From an uncultured Collinsella sp. (GTDB taxonomy: Bacteria > Actinomycetota > Coriobacteriia > Coriobacteriales > Coriobacteriaceae): a stretch of DNA of 8,641 nt. The stretch spans positions 1 to 8,641 of the forward strand of contig UQIQ01000067.1 in NCBI GenBank assembly GCA_900541185.1, read 5' to 3'. Every line of letters starts with the position of its first letter. Position 1 is the stretch's first letter. The notes beneath the pieces were generated by a model, which saw only the letters and a list, made by a program, of their open reading frames with translations, was not told the DNA's origin and did no database searches. Below are positions 1 to 6,045 of this stretch, in pieces. The position numbers and the translations under genes were made by a program.

Positions 1-462
1 GTGTTTATGCTGCTGGGTGGGCCTGTGGACCTGGATGCGGCTGACGCGGGTGGTTGGATGGCCGTCTTGGGCTGGATAGTCAGCTTGGCTGCGGTTTCGG
101 CGGCGTCATTTGCCGTGCACGAGCTGGTGCACGCGGTGTTCTTTAAACTGTTTGCGCCCGCCGGCGCTCGGGTGACCTTTGGGGCAAATCTCGAAACCTG
201 CATGATTTATGCCTGCGCCGAGGGCATTGTGTATTCGCGCCGGCGGTACATGGTCATTTGCCTAGCGCCGACGGTTGCCTTGACGGTGGCGTTTGCCCTG
301 GGGTTTGCGTTCTCGGGCTATCCGCTGCTGTGCTATCTGGCGGCCGGCTTGCACTTGTCGGGCTGTGTGGGCGATTGGTATTACGTGCGGTCCATCCTGC
401 GCGACCGCCGCATTGTCGTCTGCGAGGACACGTCCTTTGGCGTGCGCTTTTTTGCAAGGTAG
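1..462 (+). CDS. DUF3267-family putative membrane zinc metallopeptidase (probably 5'-truncated by the window edge)
   Basis: The reading frame is open from the first base, so the GTG at position 1 may not be the true start. An N-terminal membrane segment (about residues 18-38) runs into an HELVH zinc-binding motif (His40, Glu41, His44), the HExxH signature of zincin peptidases. A second hydrophobic stretch covers about residues 83-120. A Gly-Asp pair (124-125) follows and could supply the third metal ligand, as in site-2-protease-like and DUF3267 proteins. The rest is a short basic and aromatic tail ending at TAG. No substrate is known for this family. The gene lies 30 bp before queH on the same strand, so the two may be co-transcribed, but nothing links it to queuosine. 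The family call rests on HELVH plus the membrane layout. It could instead belong to another small M50-like group. Confidence 0.7.
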   Translation: MFMLLGGPVDLDAADAGGWMAVLGWIVSLAAVSAASFAVHELVHAVFFKLFAPAGARVTFGANLETCMIYACAEGIVYSRRRYMVICLAPTVALTVAFALGFAFSGYPLLCYLAAGLHLSGCVGDWYYVRSILRDRRIVVCEDTSFGVRFFAR

Positions 463-492
463 TCTTTTTGGGATGATTTTTCTGAGACGGGG

Positions 493-1074
493 ATGTTGAT
501 GAGGCCGTTGTTGTTGCACGCCTGCTGTGCGCCGTGCTCGCTTGAGCCGGTTCGTCTGCTGCGCGAGGAGGGGTTTGAGCCCACGATTTGCTGGACCAAT
601 CCCAATATTCAGCCGCGCGATGAATGGCAGCGCCGCCTGGACGAGCTGCGCCGGTGGTGTGCCGATGGCGACATCGAGCTCATCGAGGCAGGGGAGGACC
701 GGAAGCGCTGGGAGGCCGGCGTGGCCCCGCTGGGAGCCGACCGAGCCCGTCGCTGTCGCGCGTGCTATGCCCTGCGTCTGGCCGAGGCGTGCCGTGTGGC
801 CCAGGAGCGCGGGTTTGAGTTTGTGGGCACGACGCTCGCCGTCTCGCCGTACCAGCTGTTCGATACCTGCAATGACGTGCTTGAGCGCTTGGCGGCGGCA
901 CATGGGCTCACCCCGGTGATTCGCGATTTTCGCCCGTATTACCCCGAGGCGACACGCCGTTCGCGCGAGCTTGGCATGTATCGGCAGAACTACTGTGGTT
1001 GCCGCTTCTCGGCTGTCGAGGCGGCCATGGACCGCGCCCGCATCCGCGACGAGCGCAAAGCGTCCAAAAACTAG
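493..1074 (+). CDS. queH: Epoxyqueuosine reductase QueH
   Basis: QueH (formerly DUF208) catalyses the last step of queuosine synthesis, reducing epoxyqueuosine to queuosine at the wobble base of GUN-anticodon tRNAs. It is an iron-sulfur enzyme unrelated in sequence to QueG. The 193-residue protein opens with the family hallmark HACCAPC (residues 9-15). It also has a CRAC pair (Cys88, Cys91) and a C-terminal YCGC (Cys168, Cys170). These are the conserved cysteines thought to hold the metal cluster. The length is normal. GAG at 484-486 is weakly placed for the ATG at 493; an in-frame ATG at 499 is an equally plausible start and gives MRPLLLHACCAPC. The gene is GC-rich (a 60-base sample at 721-780 is 75% GC), unlike the block to its right. 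It ends 60 bp before the convergent regulator gene, and that gap shows no clear terminator hairpin. Confidence 0.93.
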   Translation: MLMRPLLLHACCAPCSLEPVRLLREEGFEPTICWTNPNIQPRDEWQRRLDELRRWCADGDIELIEAGEDRKRWEAGVAPLGADRARRCRACYALRLAEACRVAQERGFEFVGTTLAVSPYQLFDTCNDVLERLAAAHGLTPVIRDFRPYYPEATRRSRELGMYRQNYCGCRFSAVEAAMDRARIRDERKASKN

Positions 1075-1134
1075 TTCATTTGGGCTGGGGCTTTGAGCTG
1101 TCTGTGCGGTACGGTCGTTTTTGGGAAAGTCGAT

Positions 1135-1791
1135 TTAATTAAGCGTGTGATCGTGGCTCGCTTGATACCAAACGACGACTCCTATGATTCTAATCCTCCG
1201 TTTGTTAAACATCAGATCCGGACTTGCTGTTGCATATGAATGGGACGACAGCACAATCATGTCGTTTCCTTCTGCAAATCGCCTAATTACCGGTGTTTTA
1301 CCGTCTGCGAGCGCCAATACAGCACAGCCGTTCCAAGGCTTTGCGGTGGTATCGACAAGTAGTAAGCTGCCGGGAGGGTAAATGCGGGACATTTCGTCAC
1401 CTTTGATTTTAACGAAAACGCTATGTGGGTGACGCTTGGCTACGTCTACGGGCGCGCAAGCATTTTGTTGGCTGTGCGTGATGCGGCGCTTTTGCGATTC
1501 GATATCGATGACGGGAAATGCGCCCTCCATTTCGTGGATAGCAGGGTCTTCGTCGGTGACGATTCTTTTATTTGCGAGCTTTACGGCCAAACCGTTTTCC
1601 TCGCCAACAAGTTCATCGCGGGTGCAACCGAAGAGCGTTTGTAACTTTTCAATATGGCGCTCACGGGGGGCATACCGACTTTTTTCCCAACGACAAACGG
1701 TCTCTTTAGATACCCCCAACATCTCTGCAAGTTGCGCCTGACCAAGATGCTCCATGGTGCGGAGTTTACGAATATTTGCCCCGAAGCCCAT
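1135..1791 (-). CDS. XRE-family transcriptional regulator with a LexA/CI-like S24 domain lacking the protease dyad
   Basis: This 218-residue protein has two domains. Residues about 5-62 form a Cro/CI-type helix-turn-helix; QAQLAEMLGVSKETVCRWE (18-36) covers the two recognition helices. After a linker, residues about 118-210 match the S24 peptidase/dimerisation fold. The usual GxSM catalytic serine is replaced by GDEM (Glu133). The lysine of the TVKRL-type strand appears as Arg170 in VIRRF (168-172). No Ala-Gly or Cys-Gly cleavage pair is seen in the linker. It therefore probably does not self-cleave in response to RecA and may sense a ligand. The start at 1791 is chosen because a GAGAGGA ribosome-binding site lies 9 bases upstream; a longer frame to 1824 would run into the preceding gene. 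It begins 2 bases past the stop of the ADI paralogue, which suggests co-transcription and a role controlling arginine genes. That role is an inference. Confidence 0.85.
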   Translation of the reverse strand: MGFGANIRKLRTMEHLGQAQLAEMLGVSKETVCRWEKSRYAPRERHIEKLQTLFGCTRDELVGEENGLAVKLANKRIVTDEDPAIHEMEGAFPVIDIESQKRRITHSQQNACAPVDVAKRHPHSVFVKIKGDEMSRIYPPGSLLLVDTTAKPWNGCAVLALADGKTPVIRRFAEGNDMIVLSSHSYATASPDLMFNKRRIRIIGVVVWYQASHDHTLN

Positions 1792-1793
1792 GG

Positions 1794-3044
1794 CTATAGA
1801 TCCTCTCGCCACAGGGGGAGGCATAGACAGTTTGTGCCACCATAGCCTTTGGTGAGCTCGTCAATGGATAACGGGAATAATTCCATTCCTGCTTTCTCAA
1901 GCGCTTCGTTGGTCCAAACGTTTTCTTCATATACGCATAGTTTTCCTGGCGAGAGCGCAAGGATAGACGTTGCGTTGTTCCGGCGCTCTCTTTCGTAGGC
2001 GGTTTGATTCCCGCCTCCGCAGTCAATTACTTTTATTGGTTCGCAACAGGCTGCAGAGAGTATTTCCGGAATCGTGCGATCGATAGGAGTGATCGTAAGG
2101 CCCTTTCCGGATCGTTTTAGTTGAATGCTGTATGCATCAACGGCATTGCATATCTCACGATCGATGAGGAACGCGTCGTGATCAATTCTACTTATGAACG
2201 TATCGAGGTGGATACGCAGCCCGTCAGAGGGGACTCGAATCGCAATTAGCTCGGTGGTCTGGAATTTATTTGAGGTCAGGAGCTCTTTTGCAAGTGACTC
2301 GACGGCGGCGGGTTCAGTTCGGTCAGAGATTCCAACTAAAATTGTCTTAGCACTGATAACAAGAATGTCTCCGCCTTCGATATGGTAACTACTCCTGTTC
2401 AAATCACATACTGGGGTTTCTCCCATGATCTTGTGGTGGGTGAATATCTGCCGGTATAAGGCGACCTCACGATCACGCTCAGGCCAATACATATGATTTA
2501 GGATGATGCCGTCTCCGACTACCACAGCAGGATCACGAGTGAAAAAAAGCGTGTTGAGGGGATTGACCAAGAGCGAGGCGGGGTCAAATTGCTCGTGCAC
2601 GAGCGCTCGTAGTGTTTCCGACTGGTTTGAACATAGCTCAGTGTCTCCAAAGCGAATGCCGTTAAGTACTATATTCACCAATTCCTGGGTGTTCTTAGCG
2701 TTCTCAAACAGCTGGGTTATTGTCTCGAGGAACTCTCTGCCTGTTGCTCCGCTGCAACGGAGGTAGTCATCAATAAAATATTTAAGTGATTGGGGCTCAG
2801 TTTCAAGTGAGTCTTCGAGAAGGTCCCTAATTTCAATGGTTTCTACGCCATGCTTCTTAAGCAATTGAACCATGGAATCGTGCTCATATATTGCTTTGTC
2901 GAGGTCAAAACGACCGCTCCATTTTCGCAGGGAGAAAACTTGGCTGAAGTCGGCATCAGGGTAGTTTTGTGTTTCAGCTCCAGGTCGATGGACAAGTACG
3001 GCTTTTAAATGACCGATTTCATTTGTTATGTGTACGCCTTGCAT
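1794..3044 (-). CDS. arcA: Arginine deiminase paralogue (second ADI in the cluster)
   Basis: ADI hydrolyses L-arginine to L-citrulline and ammonia in the cytoplasm. The 416-residue length fits the family. All catalytic positions of the guanidino-modifying fold are present: Asp171 in FTRDP, Glu223 in HIEGGD, His279 and Asp281 in HLDT, and the nucleophile Cys406 near the C-terminus. The N-terminal EIGHLKAVLVHRPG (9-22) is the usual first strand. It differs from the plus-strand ADI (4769-6013) across most of its length. Its Cys loop reads GYGGTNCLCLP, where the other has GRGGPRCMSMP, so Tyr401 stands where the other has Arg. The Asn normally found six residues before the FTRDP Asp is Thr165. The ATG at 3044 has an AGGAG ribosome-binding site 6 bases upstream. 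It is the first gene of a minus-strand unit with the regulator, transcribed divergently from the transporter-arcA-arcB unit. It could be a specialised ADI with different kinetics or substrate. Confidence 0.88.
   Translation of the reverse strand: MQGVHITNEIGHLKAVLVHRPGAETQNYPDADFSQVFSLRKWSGRFDLDKAIYEHDSMVQLLKKHGVETIEIRDLLEDSLETEPQSLKYFIDDYLRCSGATGREFLETITQLFENAKNTQELVNIVLNGIRFGDTELCSNQSETLRALVHEQFDPASLLVNPLNTLFFTRDPAVVVGDGIILNHMYWPERDREVALYRQIFTHHKIMGETPVCDLNRSSYHIEGGDILVISAKTILVGISDRTEPAAVESLAKELLTSNKFQTTELIAIRVPSDGLRIHLDTFISRIDHDAFLIDREICNAVDAYSIQLKRSGKGLTITPIDRTIPEILSAACCEPIKVIDCGGGNQTAYERERRNNATSILALSPGKLCVYEENVWTNEALEKAGMELFPLSIDELTKGYGGTNCLCLPLWREDL
1801..1807 (-). promoter_or_regulatory. 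Ribosome-binding site of the regulator, inside the ADI paralogue's last codons
   Basis: Read on the minus strand this is GAGAGGA, 9 bases before the regulator ATG (1791-1789). It is formed by the codons for the final Arg-Glu-Asp of the upstream ADI. Ribosomes finishing the ADI therefore stop 2 bases short of the regulator start, a layout typical of translational coupling. It fixes the regulator start at 1791. Confidence 0.65.
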
Positions 3045-3126
3045 GTCTGTCTCCTGTCCTGCTGGTTTTTATATAAGGCTAAGGCAGGTTCCTTGTTGTG
3101 TTGCGGAAAAGTTAAAAGACGTATGT

Positions 3127-3148
3127 AATTGATAAATAACATCAATTT
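3127..3148. promoter_or_regulatory. Putative operator 1 (dyad AATTGAT-N7-ATCAATT)
   Basis: A perfect inverted repeat with 7-bp arms, AATTGAT (3127-3133) and ATCAATT (3141-3147), flanks a 7-bp AT-rich spacer. Bases 3128-3148 recur at 3159-3179 with 18 of 21 identical. The symmetry suits a dimeric helix-turn-helix protein. The half-sites TGA and TCA are 9 bases apart, so this is not a standard ARG box (TGA-N8-TCA) or FNR site (TTGAT-N4-ATCAA), although an ArgR-like protein cannot be excluded. Confidence 0.55.
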
Positions 3149-3158
3149 TAAATATCAG

Positions 3159-3179
3159 ATTGATTAATAACGTCACTTT
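3159..3179. promoter_or_regulatory. Putative operator 2 (degenerate copy of operator 1)
   Basis: The core TGATTAATAACGTCA (3161-3175) matches TGATAAATAACATCA (3130-3144) at 13 of 15 positions and keeps the TGA-N9-TCA symmetry, though its arms are less perfect. Its centre (3168) is 31 bp from that of operator 1 (3137), about three helical turns, so both sites would face the same side of the DNA. This favours cooperative binding of two dimers. Confidence 0.5.
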
Positions 3180-3218
3180 AGCTGCCGTTCATAGGTGAAA
3201 AGCGACACGATGGCGATG

Positions 3219-3232
3219 GTTGGCCGACCAAC
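3219..3232. other. Short hairpin in the leader of the transporter operon
   Basis: GTTGG (3219-3223) and CCAAC (3228-3232) can pair around a CCGA loop, about 65 nt upstream of the transporter ATG. The stem is only 5 bp, with no following T-run, so it is not a terminator. It could be a minor leader structure or chance. Confidence 0.25.
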
Positions 3233-3297
3233 GCTGAGCAACCTCATACATTTATGGTGCCAGCTGGATAGATGGGAAAAGGAATGAAGGAGGAGAA

Positions 3298-4740
3298 ATG
3301 GCAGCGGAAAGTTCGAAAGGCATCAAGCAGTTCAAGGTCCCGCACGTATATGCGATCATCTTTGCACTTATGGTCATCTTCGCTGTTCTCACGTGGATTG
3401 TTCCCTCTGGGTCCTATCAGCGTCAGGAGGTGAACGGTCGTGAAGTCACTGTCGCAGGTACGTATGAGCAGAGTGAAAAGACATATATTGACGAGGAAAC
3501 CGGGGATGAAGTAGATCTCAGACAAGGCGTCTTCGATGTTCTTCAGGCTCCAACGCGCGGTATACAAGAGGCAATTGAGGTCGTTGCATTCATCTTGATT
3601 GTGGGCGGTTCGTTTCAGGTTATTACTAAAACGGGCGCTATCACGAGCGGAATGGGTCGTGTCGTTCGCCGCTTTAAGAACAAAGACATTCTAATTATTC
3701 CTATTGCGATGGTTCTCTTTGCATTGGGCGGAACGAGCTTTGGCATGGCGGAAGAAACTCTTCCGTTCTTTGCGATCTTCATGCCAATTATGATGGCTAT
3801 GGGCTTCGACTCGATGACGGCGTTCATGGTCGTGTTCGTTGGAGCGCGCACGGGTTACATCGCCTCAACGATTAATCCGTTTAATGTTCTCATTGCGCAA
3901 GGTATTCTTGGTATTCAGGGCAACCCCCAGCTGTGGCTGCGTATGATTGCCTGGGTTGTTTTGACCGCCGTTGCAATTACTTGGGTTGTCCTCTATGCAC
4001 GAAGGGTAAAGAAGAACCCTGAGTCATCGATCACATTTGAGGATGATATCGCCAAGAAAGTCGAGTTCGCTGCCGATGAATCTGCCCTTGACGCGGAATT
4101 TACGGGTCGTCAAAAAGGCGTGCTTGCGGTATTTATCGCTGGTATGTGCCTTATCATCTGGGGACTTGTGACCCAGGGCTGGTATATGAACGAGATTTCT
4201 GCGGTCTTTTTGGCCATGGGCCTGTTGGCTGGTGTTATTGCGGGCTTTAGTCAGGACGTCATCGCTCAGGAATTTGTTGCGGGTATCGCTGACTTTGCTT
4301 TCTCGGCAATTGTCGTTGGACTTGCGCGTGGCATCCTTGTCATTGCCTCTGACGGCATGATCATTGATACCATCCTCAATGCGCTCGCTACTGGTCTGGG
4401 CGGCATCCCGGCGGTTCTCTTTACTACGCTTCTTTATGCGGTTGAGAACCTCCTGGCGATTCTGGTTCCCAGCTCATCTGGCCTTGCAGCACTGACCGCT
4501 CCCATTTTTGGACCTTTGACCGAACTCATGGGCCTTAATCCCGAGGCTGCCGTGTGGGCTCTCTCCATGGGTAGCGCGACGATGTCTTTGATCTGTCCTA
4601 CTAGCGCCATTCTTGTAGCGGGTTTGGGCGTGTGTAAGATCAAGCTTGGCCAGTGGTGGAAGACCGTTTGGAAATTCTTCTTGGTCGTGTCGCTCATCAA
4701 TATCGTATTCGTAGCAATCTCGGGACTTATTGCCCTGTAG
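3298..4740 (+). CDS. arcD: YfcC/DcuC-family membrane transporter, probable arginine/ornithine antiporter
   Basis: This 480-residue polytopic inner-membrane protein belongs to the YfcC (DcuC-superfamily) carriers, which serve as ArcD in several ADI operons. That substrate is inferred from family precedent and context, since YfcC proteins also carry other solutes. The N-terminus has the family pattern: KVPH (13-16), a first membrane helix ending TWIVPSGSY (32-40), and a polar loop to about residue 90. I see about 11-12 hydrophobic segments, roughly at 16-36, 95-113, 130-147, 154-176, 212-234, 273-292, 298-317, 328-350, 371-391, 415-443 and 457-479. Conserved motifs include GMAEETLPFF (149-158), TINPF (191-195) and LVPSSSGLAALTAP (389-402). 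These re-entrant-like segments probably bind substrate. An acidic loop lies at 241-270. The AAGGAGG site at 3287-3293 fixes the start. It is first in the plus-strand unit, 28 bp ahead of arcA. Confidence 0.85.
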   Translation: MAAESSKGIKQFKVPHVYAIIFALMVIFAVLTWIVPSGSYQRQEVNGREVTVAGTYEQSEKTYIDEETGDEVDLRQGVFDVLQAPTRGIQEAIEVVAFILIVGGSFQVITKTGAITSGMGRVVRRFKNKDILIIPIAMVLFALGGTSFGMAEETLPFFAIFMPIMMAMGFDSMTAFMVVFVGARTGYIASTINPFNVLIAQGILGIQGNPQLWLRMIAWVVLTAVAITWVVLYARRVKKNPESSITFEDDIAKKVEFAADESALDAEFTGRQKGVLAVFIAGMCLIIWGLVTQGWYMNEISAVFLAMGLLAGVIAGFSQDVIAQEFVAGIADFAFSAIVVGLARGILVIASDGMIIDTILNALATGLGGIPAVLFTTLLYAVENLLAILVPSSSGLAALTAPIFGPLTELMGLNPEAAVWALSMGSATMSLICPTSAILVAGLGVCKIKLGQWWKTVWKFFLVVSLINIVFVAISGLIAL

Positions 4741-4768
4741 GTTTCATGGCTGAAATGGAGTAACAGGA

Positions 4769-6013
4769 ATGTCTAAAGGACTGAATGTACACAGCGAGAT
4801 TGGTAAGCTCAAGAAAGTTGTGCTTCACCGCCCCGGTCGTGACCTTGTGAACGTAAAGGCGGAAGAGTTCGAGGATGTCTGGATTCACGACTGTTTCTAT
4901 CTTGATGTGGCTCAAAAGGAGCATGATGCCTTTGCGGATCTTCTGAGGAGCGAAGGTGTTGAGGTTCTCTATATGGAGAAACTCGTTGCTGAGGCGCTGG
5001 ATGCATGCCCCTCGGCTCGCGCTGAGTTTACCGATACATTTATGGCTGAGAGCGGGATTGTCAATCCTCTGCTTGAGCAGGCTGTTCGTGAAAAGCTCGA
5101 CGCTATTTCAGATTCGTATCAGTTTGTACTTGAGGCTATGGGGGGGTATCGTTATCGTGACCTTGAGCTGCCTCGCGTCTCGACTACGCTTAGTATGATG
5201 GATAATGAGGATGCGAAGCCCGATGATTTGGTGTTGAAGCCTCTTCCGAGCTCGTATTTCTCTCGCGATCCTCTTGCTTCCGTGGGCAAAGGCGTTCTGC
5301 TTCACCATATGTATTGGAAACAGCGAGATCGTGAAGTGCCCTTCTATGAAGCGATTTTCAAATACCATCCCGATTATGTAGGGACTCCGATTTGGTACGA
5401 CCATAAGAATCCCTGGCATATCGAGGGCGGTGATGTGCTTAACATTAACGCTCATACCTTGGCTATTGGAATTAGCCAGCGAACTGAGGCGGCTGCGATT
5501 GAGGAGCTTGCAAAGAATTTGTTCTGGGGATCTGGGAATTCTGAGATCGATACCGTTTACGCTATTAAAATCCCCAACGGCTATGCTTACATGCATCTTG
5601 ACACCGTTTGCACCATGGTGGATTTCGATAAGTTCACAGTTTATCCCGGTATTTTTGAGACCCTTCGTGTTTATCGTCTGACTCGTGGTGACTCTGAGGG
5701 AATGGTCGCTGTTCAAGAGATTGATGACACGCTTGAACATATTCTTGAAATGGCTACTGGCGTGGAGAAGGTGCAGCTTATTGAGTGCGGTGCCGGCGAT
5801 ATGGTTGAGGCATCTCGCGAGCAGTGGAACGACGGGTCGAACACTCTTGCCGTTGCTCCTGGTAAAGTCTGTGTTTACGAGCGCAATGTTGTCACAAATG
5901 ATGAGCTCTACAAGAACGGTTTGGAACTTTTGGTCGTTCCCTCCGAGGAACTGTCCCGCGGTCGTGGTGGCCCGCGCTGCATGAGCATGCCCTTCTGGCG
6001 CGAAGATATTTAG
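4769..6013 (+). CDS. arcA: Arginine deiminase ArcA
   Basis: Hydrolyses L-arginine to citrulline plus ammonia, the first step of the ADI pathway, which yields ATP and alkali in anaerobes. The 414-residue protein has the full catalytic set: Asp167 in FSRDP, Glu219 in HIEGGD, His276 and Asp278 in HLDT, and Cys404 in RGGPRCMSMP. SEIGKLKKVVLHRPGRDL (9-26) is the canonical start. Arg238 in GISQRTE and Arg399 five residues before the Cys correspond to arginines implicated in binding the substrate carboxylate in the Pseudomonas enzyme. The Asn usually six residues before the catalytic Asp is Ser161 here. GGAG at 4757-4760 sits 8 bases before the ATG. It is the middle gene of transporter-arcA-arcB; arcB begins 32 bp past its stop. 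It is probably the main ADI of the pathway, given its position with arcB and its more typical Cys loop. Confidence 0.93.
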   Translation: MSKGLNVHSEIGKLKKVVLHRPGRDLVNVKAEEFEDVWIHDCFYLDVAQKEHDAFADLLRSEGVEVLYMEKLVAEALDACPSARAEFTDTFMAESGIVNPLLEQAVREKLDAISDSYQFVLEAMGGYRYRDLELPRVSTTLSMMDNEDAKPDDLVLKPLPSSYFSRDPLASVGKGVLLHHMYWKQRDREVPFYEAIFKYHPDYVGTPIWYDHKNPWHIEGGDVLNINAHTLAIGISQRTEAAAIEELAKNLFWGSGNSEIDTVYAIKIPNGYAYMHLDTVCTMVDFDKFTVYPGIFETLRVYRLTRGDSEGMVAVQEIDDTLEHILEMATGVEKVQLIECGAGDMVEASREQWNDGSNTLAVAPGKVCVYERNVVTNDELYKNGLELLVVPSEELSRGRGGPRCMSMPFWREDI

Positions 6014-6031
6014 TTGCAAATCCACTGTGAT

Positions 6032-6036
6032 GGGAG
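6032..6036 (+). promoter_or_regulatory. Ribosome-binding site deciding the arcB start
   Basis: GGGAG ends directly against the ATG at 6037, which leaves no spacing for that codon. It lies 9 bases before the in-frame ATG at 6046, a normal distance. The later start also gives MGVNIAGRSFLKLLDYT, which resembles the usual ArcB N-terminus. Confidence 0.6.
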
Positions 6037-6045
6037 ATGGCGAAT

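Larger units (their letters stand above)
3045..3297. promoter_or_regulatory. Divergent promoter and operator region between the ADI paralogue and the transporter operon
   Basis: This 253-bp non-coding stretch must drive both units. It is AT-rich in its middle (3105-3180). Two matching dyad sequences lie at 3127-3148 and 3159-3179 and are listed separately. A weak plus-strand promoter candidate is TTGATA (3129-3134) with TATCAG (3153-3158), spacer 18, which would place the first dyad on the -35. On the minus strand, TATATA around 3070-3075 is -10-like but lacks a good -35. Both start codons have strong Shine-Dalgarno sites. The promoter calls are tentative; the gap's regulatory role follows from the gene layout. 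Confidence 0.6.

Noticed and set aside
262..903. Long minus-strand frame opposite DUF3267 and queH
   Set aside because: It is a shadow of GC-rich genes on the plus strand. Its composition is rich in Arg, Ala and Gln with no recognisable motif.
1075..1134. Terminator between the convergent queH and regulator genes
   Set aside because: There is a T-run (GTCGTTTTTG) but no adequate stem before it on either strand.
3127..3147. Canonical FNR site or ARG box
   Set aside because: The half-sites are too far apart for FNR (N7 instead of N4 between TTGAT and ATCAA) and one base off for the ARG box, so neither name is justified.
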